A DNA stretch of 64,000 nt from Thioclava indica (GTDB lineage: Bacteria; Pseudomonadota; Alphaproteobacteria; Rhodobacterales; Rhodobacteraceae), in contig NZ_AUNB01000062.1 in assembly GCF_000714545.1 (NCBI RefSeq), forward strand, positions 62,001 through 126,000, read 5' to 3'. Positions 1-7,210 of the stretch are shown here, piece by piece. Under the pieces are notes generated by a model. That model saw nothing but the letters and a program-made list of their open reading frames with translations. It searched no databases and was not told where the DNA came from. Both the position numbers and the translations under genes were made by a program. The stretch's first letter is position 1. Each line of letters starts with the position of its first letter.

Positions 1-1285
1 CCCCGATGGGTCCGTGCGGCCAGATCTGGCGACAAGCTGGGATGTATCGGAGGATGGCACGGTTTACACGTTCAATCTGCAAATGGGCGTGACGTTTCAG
101 GACGGTTCAAGTTTTGACGCCAAGGATGTGAAATTCTCGCTGGATCGCGCGCGTTCGGACGATAGCGTCAATGCGCAAAAGCAGTTGTTTGCGGGGATCG
201 AAAGCGTCGATGTGGTCGATCCGCTGACGGTGAAGGTGACACTGAACGCCCCCGATGGTGCGCTGCCGTTCAAGCTGGCTTGGGGCGATGCGGTGATGGT
301 CGCGCCTGAAAGTGCCGATCAAAACGCAACGCATCCCATCGGCACCGGCCCGTTCATGTTCAAGGATTGGGCGCAGGGCGATCATATCACGCTGAGCGCC
401 TATGAGGGCTACTGGGGCACGCAGCCGAAACTGCGCGAGGCGACGTTCCGGTTTATCTCTGATCCGACTGCGGCGTTTGCTTCGATGATGGCGGGCGATG
501 TCGATGCCTTCCCGAACTATCCCGCGCCCGAAACGGCAGCGCAGTTCAAATCCGATCCGCGGTTCAAGCTGATCATCGGCTCCACCGAGGGCGAAACGAT
601 CCTTGCGATGAACGAACGCAACGCACCGCTCAACGATATTCGGGTGCGTGAAGCCATCGCCCATGCGATCAACCGTCAGGATTTGATTGACGGGGCGATG
701 TTTGGCTATGGCACGCCGATTGGCACCCATTTCGCGCCCCATAACCCCGCCTATGTCGATCTGACGGACCTGTCGGATTACGACCCGGAAAAATCCAAGG
801 CGCTGCTGAAAGAGGCAGGCGTGAGCAATCTGAAACTGCGCCTTGCGCTGCCCCCGCCGTCTTATGCGCGCCGCTCGGGCGAGATCATTCAGGCGGAACT
901 GGCCGCCGTGGGTATTCAGACCGAGATCACCAATATGGAATGGGCCGACTGGCTGGAACGGGTGTTCAAAGGCCATGATTACGACCTCTCTATCGTCAGC
1001 CATACCGAGCCGATGGATATCGGAATCTATGCGCGCCCCGATTACTATTTTGGCTATCACAGCGATAAATTCAACGCGGTGATGGCGGAGTTGGACAAAA
1101 CGACCGATGCCGCCAAACGCACCGAATTGCTGCAAGAGGCCCAGCGCATTCTGGCACAGGATTACGCCAACGCCTTCTTGTTCCAACTGCCCAAGATCGG
1201 CGTGGCGAATGCCAAGATCGAGGGCCTTTGGGAGAACGCGCCCACGCAGGCCAATGATCTGACCGAGGTTTATTGGGACGATTGA
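1..1285 (+). CDS. ABC transporter solute-binding protein, peptide type (5' partial)
   Basis: This is the C-terminal ~428 residues of a periplasmic family 5 solute-binding protein (DppA/OppA type), which delivers oligopeptides, dipeptides or similar solutes to an inner-membrane ABC importer. The reading frame is open to the left edge, so the start and signal peptide lie outside the window. Family-typical stretches are the early 'W.V..DGTVYTF.L' segment, 'PIGTGPF' near the first third, and the 'VREAIAHAINR' helix in the middle. The protein ends at a TGA followed by about 100 bases of spacer. The matching permeases could be upstream of the window, or could be the binding-protein-less set that begins about 4 kb downstream. 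The substrate cannot be read from sequence. Confidence 0.93.
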   Translation, partial: PDGSVRPDLATSWDVSEDGTVYTFNLQMGVTFQDGSSFDAKDVKFSLDRARSDDSVNAQKQLFAGIESVDVVDPLTVKVTLNAPDGALPFKLAWGDAVMVAPESADQNATHPIGTGPFMFKDWAQGDHITLSAYEGYWGTQPKLREATFRFISDPTAAFASMMAGDVDAFPNYPAPETAAQFKSDPRFKLIIGSTEGETILAMNERNAPLNDIRVREAIAHAINRQDLIDGAMFGYGTPIGTHFAPHNPAYVDLTDLSDYDPEKSKALLKEAGVSNLKLRLALPPPSYARRSGEIIQAELAAVGIQTEITNMEWADWLERVFKGHDYDLSIVSHTEPMDIGIYARPDYYFGYHSDKFNAVMAELDKTTDAAKRTELLQEAQRILAQDYANAFLFQLPKIGVANAKIEGLWENAPTQANDLTEVYWDD

Positions 1286-1384
1286 GGGGGGGCTAAAACG
1301 CCACCGCGCGCCCCGCCCGTCACGGATTTGACAGACAGCTTGGCCAGACTGCGGCCAACCAAAGCCATCTAACAGGAGATAGAG

Positions 1385-2902
1385 ATGAACCAAATCAAGC
1401 GCCGCCTGTCCGCCCTCATGCTGGGGGTCGCCGCAACAGGGATGCTCGCCGGCCCCATTCAGGCCGAGACCGTCAAGCTGACGATCCTTGGCGTGGGCGA
1501 TATCTACAATTTCGACGGCGACGGCCATCGCGGCGGGTTTGCCCGCCTCAACGCGGTCGCCAAGAAAGAGCGCGCCGACAATCCCAACACTCTGTATGTT
1601 TTTGACGGCGATATGCTGTCGCCCTCGCTGCTATCGGGCATTGATGAAGGGCAGAACACGATTGATCTGACCAACCTCGTGCCGTTTGACATTGCGGTGC
1701 CGGGCAATCACGAGTTCGATTTCGGCCCCGAAAATTTCGCGCGCAAACAGGCGGGATCGAAATACCCTTGGGCCGCGATCAATGTCACACAGGCCGATGG
1801 CTCGCCCATTCAAGGGCTTGGCGGCGTTATGACCAAGGAAATCGCCGGTCTGAAAGTCGCGCTGATCCCCGTCGCGCAAGACACCACCCCCGAGGTCGCG
1901 AATTCCGGTGATCTGAAGTTTGAACCCACCGTCGACACCGCCATCGCGGCGGCCAAAAAGGCGCGCGAGGACGGGGCGGATCTGGTGATTGGCGTGGTGC
2001 AAACCGATCAAAGCAACGACCGCAAGCTGATCGCAAGCCAGGATTTCGATGTCATCATGTCGGGCGACGATCACCTCAACGCGATGTTTTATGACGGGAT
2101 CACCGCTTATGTCGAAACCTCGATCGACGCGCGCTACCTGCAACCGCTCGATCTGACGGTCGATATCAGCGAGAAAGATGGCGAGCGCAAAGTCAGCTGG
2201 ACGCCCACTTTCCGCTGGATTGATACGGCGGATGTGACACCCGACCCGGAATCGATGGAGCTGGTGAACGGCTTCAAAAAGCAACTCGATGACAATCTGG
2301 GTCAGGTGCTTGGCACCTCGGAGGGGCCGCTGGATTCGCGCCGCAACGTTGTGCGCTCGCAAGAAAGCGCGATGGGCGATCTGATCGCGGATGCGCTGCG
2401 CGATGCGACCAAGGCTGATGTGACGCTGATCAATGGCGGCGGCATTCGCGGTGATACGACCTATGACGCGGGCCACAAGCTGACGATCAAGGACGTGATG
2501 ACCGAACTGCCCTTTGGCAACAAAACCGTCGTGACCGAAATCCCCGGCTCGCAGCTTCTGGCCGCGCTGGAGAACGGCTTTAGCCAAGTCGAAAAAGGCG
2601 CGGGCCGCTTCCCGCAGATCTCGGGGATGGATGTGGTTTATGACCCAAGCGCGCCTGCGGGATCGCGTGTGGCCTCGGTGACGATCGGTGGTGAGCCGCT
2701 TGATCCGAACAAGGTCTATAAGGTCGCGACCAATGATTACATGCTAGGTGGCGGCGATGGCTACACCGCATTGGGCGGCGGCAAGGTGATCATCAATGCG
2801 GGCAATGGCAATCTGATGGCCAATGACATGATGGGCTATATCGAAAAGAACGGTGCCGTGACGACCAAGGTTGACGGGCGCATCAAGAAGGTCGGCGAGT
2901 AA
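1385..2902 (+). CDS. Periplasmic 5'-nucleotidase/metallophosphatase family protein with altered metal site
   Basis: This 505-residue protein has a clear signal peptide (hydrophobic core to about residue 27, ending IQAE), so it acts in the periplasm. It shows the two-part UshA-type layout: a calcineurin-like phosphoesterase domain (about 30-260) and a 5'-nucleotidase C-terminal domain (about 320-490) with 'NGGGIRGDT' and a GGGDG substrate loop. Family members strip phosphate from nucleotides or split UDP-sugars. D39, D76 and the GNHEFD motif (N108, H109, D112) are present. Three other E. coli UshA positions differ: the His of DxH is Tyr41, the metal His after the third strand appears as Asp208, and GHSQ appears as G227-D-D-H. 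Activity or metal preference may therefore differ. The start is supported by AGGAG upstream. Confidence 0.88.
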   Translation: MNQIKRRLSALMLGVAATGMLAGPIQAETVKLTILGVGDIYNFDGDGHRGGFARLNAVAKKERADNPNTLYVFDGDMLSPSLLSGIDEGQNTIDLTNLVPFDIAVPGNHEFDFGPENFARKQAGSKYPWAAINVTQADGSPIQGLGGVMTKEIAGLKVALIPVAQDTTPEVANSGDLKFEPTVDTAIAAAKKAREDGADLVIGVVQTDQSNDRKLIASQDFDVIMSGDDHLNAMFYDGITAYVETSIDARYLQPLDLTVDISEKDGERKVSWTPTFRWIDTADVTPDPESMELVNGFKKQLDDNLGQVLGTSEGPLDSRRNVVRSQESAMGDLIADALRDATKADVTLINGGGIRGDTTYDAGHKLTIKDVMTELPFGNKTVVTEIPGSQLLAALENGFSQVEKGAGRFPQISGMDVVYDPSAPAGSRVASVTIGGEPLDPNKVYKVATNDYMLGGGDGYTALGGGKVIINAGNGNLMANDMMGYIEKNGAVTTKVDGRIKKVGE

Positions 2903-2927
2903 AACCGACCCCAAGCTGAAATGAACC

Positions 2928-2965
2928 GCATCGCCCTTGGCCGTAGCCTTGGGCGATGCTTTTTT
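2928..2965 (+). terminator. Rho-independent terminator after the nucleotidase gene
   Basis: A perfect nine-base stem, GCATCGCCC paired with GGGCGATGC, encloses a 14-base loop and is followed directly by six T residues. It lies 25 bases past the nucleotidase stop and just before the stop of the convergent AhpD-like gene. The T run suits termination of the plus-strand transcript. Confidence 0.9.
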
Positions 2966-2977
2966 ATGCTGGCGACT

Positions 2978-3547
2978 TTAGGCGTTAACTGCCGTCTTTT
3001 TCGTCCATGCGAATTGCTGCATCGGCGCATCTACCGGAGTTTGCGCCAAATGGTTGGTGTAGTTCGACATCACCTTTTGCGCGACGCCAAGGACCACTTC
3101 AAGGATCTGACGCTTGGTGTAGCCCGCATCCAAGAACGTCTGCACTTGCGCGTCCGTTACATCGCCACGCTGGCGCACGACCTGCAAGGTGAAGGTCCGC
3201 AGCGCCTCGAGATGGGCGTTCGGAAGCGGCGTTTCATCGCGCAACGCATCGGAAATCGCGTCATCCACCTTCATCATTTTCGCAATGCCGGTATGGGCGG
3301 GCACACAGTAATGGCAGGCATGCTCGACATTGATCGTCTGCCAAACGACCGTCAGCTCATCTTTGTCAAAGCTGGTGTCCTGCGCGAACAGCCGGTGCAG
3401 GTGCTTGTAACCTTCCAGCAAAGCGGGCGCTTCGGCCATCGTGGCGTGCAGACCGGGCACGCGCCCGAACGCCTTGTTGGAGTCTTCCAAAAGCGCGCGG
3501 CTCGCTTGCGGGGCGCTGTCGAGTGTGTGGATCGGAAAGTCGGTCAT
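2978..3547 (-). CDS. Carboxymuconolactone decarboxylase/AhpD-like alkylhydroperoxidase
   Basis: This 189-residue cytoplasmic protein belongs to the AhpD/CMD superfamily. The core motif is E75-H-A-C78-H-Y-C81-x3-H85, the redox-active CxxC with its upstream Glu and downstream His, as in alkylhydroperoxidase AhpD. Such proteins usually reduce peroxides or act as small thiol oxidoreductases; the physiological substrate is unknown here. I chose the ATG at 3547 because CAGGAG lies six bases before it. A GTG 33 bases upstream falls inside an operator and has no such site. The gene is divergent from the TetR regulator at 3675, and three shared palindromes lie between them, so it is very likely that regulator's target. 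Confidence 0.85.
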   Translation of the reverse strand: MTDFPIHTLDSAPQASRALLEDSNKAFGRVPGLHATMAEAPALLEGYKHLHRLFAQDTSFDKDELTVVWQTINVEHACHYCVPAHTGIAKMMKVDDAISDALRDETPLPNAHLEALRTFTLQVVRQRGDVTDAQVQTFLDAGYTKRQILEVVLGVAQKVMSNYTNHLAQTPVDAPMQQFAWTKKTAVNA

Positions 3548-3567
3548 GCGTGTCTCCTGCGGGAATT

Positions 3568-3585
3568 TTTGAGCGATCACTCAAA
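3568..3585. promoter_or_regulatory. Operator 1, proximal to the AhpD-like gene
   Basis: The site TTTGAGCGATCACTCAAA is a near-perfect 18-base palindrome. It lies just upstream of the AhpD-like gene and is the exact reverse complement of operator 3. It sits between a possible minus-strand -10 (TATGAA, 3586-3591) and the ATG, where repressor binding would block transcription. Confidence 0.75.
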
Positions 3586-3604
3586 TTCATATCCCACACC
3601 TAAC

Positions 3605-3633
3605 TTTACTTGAGCGATCATTCAATATATATT
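3605..3633 (+). promoter_or_regulatory. Probable promoter of the TetR gene
   Basis: TTTACT (3605-3610) and TATATT (3628-3633, five of six matches to the -10 consensus) are separated by exactly 17 bases. Operator 2 fills the spacer and operator 3 covers the expected transcription start, the layout of an autorepressed TetR promoter. Confidence 0.65.
3610..3625. promoter_or_regulatory. Operator 2, in the TetR promoter spacer
   Basis: TTGAGCGATCATTCAA is a 16-base imperfect palindrome sharing the TTGAGYGATC core of the other two sites. Its centre lies 41 bases from that of operator 1 and 24 bases from that of operator 3. Confidence 0.7.
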
Positions 3634-3650
3634 TTGAGTGATCGCTCAAA
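3633..3650. promoter_or_regulatory. Operator 3, proximal to the TetR gene
   Basis: TTTGAGTGATCGCTCAAA is the exact reverse complement of operator 1. It covers the predicted start of transcription and ends 24 bases before the TetR ATG. Confidence 0.75.
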
Positions 3651-3674
3651 TATCATGAACCGGGGCTGAAACAC

Positions 3675-4301
3675 ATGGCAAGACATGCCAGCTACGACAG
3701 GGACGCCGTGCTGAAACGCGCGCTCGAACTCTTTTGGGCCAAGGGCTATCACGCGACCTCGCTGAAGGATCTGGAAGTCGCGCTGGATATGCGCCCCGGT
3801 TCGATCTACGCGGCCTTCGGGTCGAAAGAGGCGCTTTATGGCGAGACGCTACGTCTGTATGCGCAGATGTCACAAACCCAGTTTGAGGAACTGCTTGCAA
3901 AGGCGCCAACCCGCTTGGCGGGGCTGGCCGCGCATGTGCGCGCCTTGGGATGCGTAGCGCCCGAAAGCGTGCCTTCGCGCGCCTGCATGCTGGTCAAAAC
4001 GCTACTTGAGACGCCCGATGATGACCCGGTCTTGCGCCAGTTGACCGAAGACATGATGCGCAAGGTCGAAATTGCCTTCGCCAATATCTACCGTGCTGCA
4101 CGCGACGCCGGAGAAATTCCCGAAACCGCCGATCCCGAGCGACTGGCCAGCCGCTTACAGATCGAGATTTTCGGCCTGCGCGCCTATGCTCAGCGCACCG
4201 ATTCGGGGGCGCGTGTTGCAGCGCTGGCTGATGATATCGCGCGCGACATCGAAGCCTTGGCCATATCCGAACCCACCACGGCAAACGCCCCCGCACAATA
4301 A
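3675..4301 (+). CDS. TetR/AcrR family transcriptional repressor
   Basis: A 208-residue regulator with an N-terminal TetR DNA-binding domain (about residues 8-55). The helix-turn-helix is recognisable around 'GYHATSLKDLEVAL' and 'GSIYAAFGSKEALY'. The remaining ~150 residues are the ligand-binding/dimerisation domain, whose inducer cannot be inferred. TetR proteins bind palindromes as dimers. Three copies of a TTGAGYGATC palindrome occupy the 127-base gap to the divergent AhpD-like gene, so autoregulation and control of that gene are the straightforward reading. No strong ribosome-binding site precedes the ATG. The C-terminal end, 'TTANAPAQ', is low complexity. Confidence 0.9.
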   Translation: MARHASYDRDAVLKRALELFWAKGYHATSLKDLEVALDMRPGSIYAAFGSKEALYGETLRLYAQMSQTQFEELLAKAPTRLAGLAAHVRALGCVAPESVPSRACMLVKTLLETPDDDPVLRQLTEDMMRKVEIAFANIYRAARDAGEIPETADPERLASRLQIEIFGLRAYAQRTDSGARVAALADDIARDIEALAISEPTTANAPAQ

Positions 4302-4317
4302 AAGCGGCGCCGCTTTT
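4300..4317. terminator. Possible bidirectional terminator hairpin
   Basis: AAAAGCGGCGCCGCTTTT is an 18-base perfect palindrome overlapping the TetR stop codon. It sits between convergent genes, with A and T runs on its two sides. A second GC-rich arm (about 4325-4332) could form an alternative hairpin. Confidence 0.5.
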
Positions 4318-4355
4318 AAAAACGACGCCGCCAGATCACTCTCGAGCACGCTACC

Positions 4356-5282
4356 TTAGTTACTACCGACGCAGGTCCCCGTGCCTGAATAGCCGCAATC
4401 GACCGTCGATTGCGCGTTTTCACCCGAGGACCCGACCTGCTCGGCCATTTGCACGGAAGCCTGATGCTGTTCCTGCTCGACCTTGGCGGGGTCCTGGATT
4501 TTTCCGGCCTTCCAGGCCTCTTCATCGGCGTTGATCGCAACCTGATTATAGGCTGAAACGACATAGCCCGAATGCAGTTGCACGACCGGACCTTCCATAT
4601 CGAGGCTTTCTTCGCGGGTGCGCACCTTCACCTCGGTCCCTTTCGGAACTTTTTGGAACAGGTCGATGATGTCCTGATTGAACAGCCGGATACAGCCCGC
4701 CGAAGTCGCCCGCCCGATTGAAGACGGGTCCATCGTGCCGTGAATACGGTAATAGGTGTCCCTGCCGTTCTTATACAGATACAGCGCGCGCGCCCCAAGC
4801 GGGTTATCCAGACCGCCGGGCAGCCCGTTTTTGAGCGGACCATACAGATCAGGATCTTCCTTGATCATGTTCTGCGTTGGCCTCCAGCTGGGATATTGCT
4901 GCTTGCGCTGAATTGTGGCGTCACCGGCAAAGCCTTTGCCCTCGCGACCGACGGCAACGCCATAGCGTTCAGCTTTGCCCGGTGCGGTGATATAGTACAA
5001 GAACCGCGCATAGGGATCAATCACGATACTGCCGACGGCCTCGGGTCCATGATAGGGCACCATCTGGCGGCGGTTACGCTCGACCAGATATTTCGGGTTC
5101 ACGGCCGCGATCTCGTTGCCGTCATCCTCGCGGGCCTGATATTCCGACGGAACAGCTTTGCTGGACTGCGTCGGCTGGGCATATTGATGCGGATCGCTGG
5201 CACATGCGGCCAGCGCTACCAAAGCGGCAGCCATCAAGGCGGGGCGGGTTACTCGTTTGATTAGCGTAGAACTCGCGATCAC
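4356..5282 (-). CDS. L,D-transpeptidase (YkuD family) lipoprotein
   Basis: A 308-residue secreted protein whose N-terminus ends in LVALAAC, a lipobox with Cys27 as the probable lipidated residue, so it should be anchored in the envelope. The catalytic YkuD motif is clear: H181-G...S194-A-G-C197-I-R-L, with Cys197 the expected nucleophile. These enzymes form 3-3 cross-links in peptidoglycan or attach lipoproteins to it. The C-terminal ~70 residues after the domain are rich in Gln, Glu and Ala, ending in a Cys-containing tail. The gene stands alone, convergent with the TetR gene and divergent from the ABC permease run, with AAAAGT shortly before the ATG. Confidence 0.9.
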   Translation of the reverse strand: MIASSTLIKRVTRPALMAAALVALAACASDPHQYAQPTQSSKAVPSEYQAREDDGNEIAAVNPKYLVERNRRQMVPYHGPEAVGSIVIDPYARFLYYITAPGKAERYGVAVGREGKGFAGDATIQRKQQYPSWRPTQNMIKEDPDLYGPLKNGLPGGLDNPLGARALYLYKNGRDTYYRIHGTMDPSSIGRATSAGCIRLFNQDIIDLFQKVPKGTEVKVRTREESLDMEGPVVQLHSGYVVSAYNQVAINADEEAWKAGKIQDPAKVEQEQHQASVQMAEQVGSSGENAQSTVDCGYSGTGTCVGSN

Positions 5283-5453
5283 TTAACTTTTCCTGTCTGT
5301 CTGCGGGGCATGCGCAAGCTCCCCTCGGCGGAAGGTCAACCCCCCAGATAGTGCAAAGTTCCTCTAGCTCACACTAACATGAATGTGAACAGGCTATATT
5401 GGCGGGAATCTGCCCTCTTGACTGTCCGGGAGCGGCAGCGGACCTTGCCGGTT

Positions 5454-6398
5454 ATGCGCCGCTACCTGTTTCGCCGCCTCATCATATTACTGGCCAGCCT
5501 GTGGGTGGCAAGCGGAGTGATTTTTCTCCTCGTCGAAGGCGTGCCCGGTGATCCGGCAAGTTTCATGCTGGGCGTCAATGCCGCGCCCGATACTTTGGCG
5601 GCGCTGCGCGCGCAGATGGGGCTCGATCAACCCTTCGTGTGGCGCTACCTGCATTGGCTGGGCGGCATGCTGAGCGGCGATTTTGGCACCTCGTTTACCT
5701 ATAAAACGCCGGTGGCCGGGCTGATCGCGGCGCGGCTGGCGGTGTCGCTACCGCTGGCGGGGATTGCGCTGTTTCTATCGGTGGCGCTGGCCGTGCCGAT
5801 GGGGCTGCTCGCGGCGGCGCGACGCGGAAAAGTGAGCGATGGCGCAGTGATGGCAGGCACGCAGCTTGGCATTGCGGTGCCTAATTTCTGGTTCGCGATG
5901 CTGTTGGTGTTGTTGCTGGCGGTGCGCTGGCACTGGTTTCCGGCGGGTGGCTTTCCGGGCTGGTCCGATCCGCTGATGGCCCTGCGCGCGCTGACCTTGC
6001 CCGCGATTGCGCTGGCGCTACCGCAGGCAGCGATCCTGACGCGGGTTCTGCGCTCGGCGCTGATTGAGACCTTGGGGCAGGACTACATTCGCACCGCGCG
6101 CGCCAAGGGGCTAAGCCGCGCGCGCGCCCTGACCCGCCATGCGCTGCGCAACGCGCTGATCCCGGTGCTAACGATTCTGGGGCTGCAATTCTCGTTCCTG
6201 CTGGCAGGCGCGATCATCATCGAAAACGTATTCTATCTGCCCGGCCTTGGGCGGCTGATCTTTCAGGCGATCACGCAACGCGATCTGATCGTGGTCGAAT
6301 CAGTGGTGATGGTGCTGGTCTTCGCCGTGATCATGGTGAACTTCCTCACCGATCTGGCCTATGCGGCGGTCGATCCCCGCTTGCGGAGGCGCACATGA
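5454..6398 (+). CDS. ABC transporter permease, DppB/OppB type
   Basis: A 314-residue inner-membrane permease of the dipeptide/oligopeptide importer family. It has an N-terminal helix starting at RRYLFRRL, the conserved early 'EGVPGDPASFMLG' periplasmic stretch, and the cytoplasmic coupling (EAA) loop 'IRTARAKGLSRARAL...HALRNALIPVL'. I start it at the ATG at 5454, where family homology begins. The ATG at 5379 would add 25 residues with no family character. It overlaps the next permease by four bases (ATGA), so translation is coupled. No binding-protein gene precedes it in this operon, which is unusual. Confidence 0.92.
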   Translation: MRRYLFRRLIILLASLWVASGVIFLLVEGVPGDPASFMLGVNAAPDTLAALRAQMGLDQPFVWRYLHWLGGMLSGDFGTSFTYKTPVAGLIAARLAVSLPLAGIALFLSVALAVPMGLLAAARRGKVSDGAVMAGTQLGIAVPNFWFAMLLVLLLAVRWHWFPAGGFPGWSDPLMALRALTLPAIALALPQAAILTRVLRSALIETLGQDYIRTARAKGLSRARALTRHALRNALIPVLTILGLQFSFLLAGAIIIENVFYLPGLGRLIFQAITQRDLIVVESVVMVLVFAVIMVNFLTDLAYAAVDPRLRRRT

Positions 6399-7210
6399 AG
6401 CTGTCGCTGGTAATTGGCGGGGTTCTCAGCGCGGCGGCCCTGCTGGCCGCGCTGGTCTCGCTGGTCTGGACGCCCTATGACGTCGGCGCGCTCGACATTG
6501 CCCACAAGCTGCAAGGGCCGAGTGCCGCGCATTGGCTGGGCACCGATCATTTCGGGCGCGACATTGCCTCGATGCTGATGGCGGGGGCGCGCACCTCGCT
6601 GGCGGTCGCGCTGGTGGCGGTCACGATTGGCATGGGGTTGGGTGTGCCGCTGGGGCTGTGGGCGGCGGCGCGGCGTGGCTCGTGGATTGACGAGGGGATC
6701 ATGCGCGCCAATGACCTGATCTTCGCCTTTCCCGCGCTGGTAATCGCGATCCTGATCACCGCCACTTTTGGCCCCTCGGCCACCAATGCAATCATCGCTA
6801 TCGGCATCTTCAACATCCCCGTTTTCGCGCGGGTGACGCGGGCGGGCGCACTGAGCCTTTGGCAACTCGACTACATCCGCGCTGCGCAGGTCGCAGGTAA
6901 AAACCGTGCGCGGATCTCGGGTGAACATATTCTGCCCAACATCGCCAATCTGCTGATCGTTCAGGGCACGATCCAGTTCAGCCTTGGCATTCTGGCCGAG
7001 GCCGGGCTGTCCTATGTCGGGCTTGGCGCGCAGCCGCCCACCCCAAGCTGGGGGCGTATGCTGGCGGAGTCGCAAACGATGGTCGCGCTGGCGCCCCATG
7101 TCGCGATCATGCCGGGGCTGGCGATTGTGCTGACGGTGCTTGGCTTGAACCTGCTGGGCGACGGGCTGCGCGATGCGCTGGACCCAAGATTGCGGGGGCG
7201 GCTGGCATGA
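6395..7210 (+). CDS. ABC transporter permease, DppC/OppC type
   Basis: A 271-residue second permease of the same importer. It has an N-terminal membrane helix and then the DppC signature 'HWLGTDHFGRDIASML'. The EAA loop reads 'YIRAAQVAGKNRARISGEHILPN'. The last third contains 'EAGLSYVGLGAQPPTPSWG', a hallmark of this subfamily. The start overlaps the previous stop by four bases, and the stop overlaps the ATPase start by four bases, so the three transporter genes form one translational unit. Confidence 0.93.
   Translation: MKLSLVIGGVLSAAALLAALVSLVWTPYDVGALDIAHKLQGPSAAHWLGTDHFGRDIASMLMAGARTSLAVALVAVTIGMGLGVPLGLWAAARRGSWIDEGIMRANDLIFAFPALVIAILITATFGPSATNAIIAIGIFNIPVFARVTRAGALSLWQLDYIRAAQVAGKNRARISGEHILPNIANLLIVQGTIQFSLGILAEAGLSYVGLGAQPPTPSWGRMLAESQTMVALAPHVAIMPGLAIVLTVLGLNLLGDGLRDALDPRLRGRLA

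Noticed and set aside
107-1528. A 473-codon minus-strand open frame opposite the binding protein
   Set aside because: It crosses the gap into the nucleotidase gene; the plus-strand genes have clear family motifs, signal peptide and ribosome sites.
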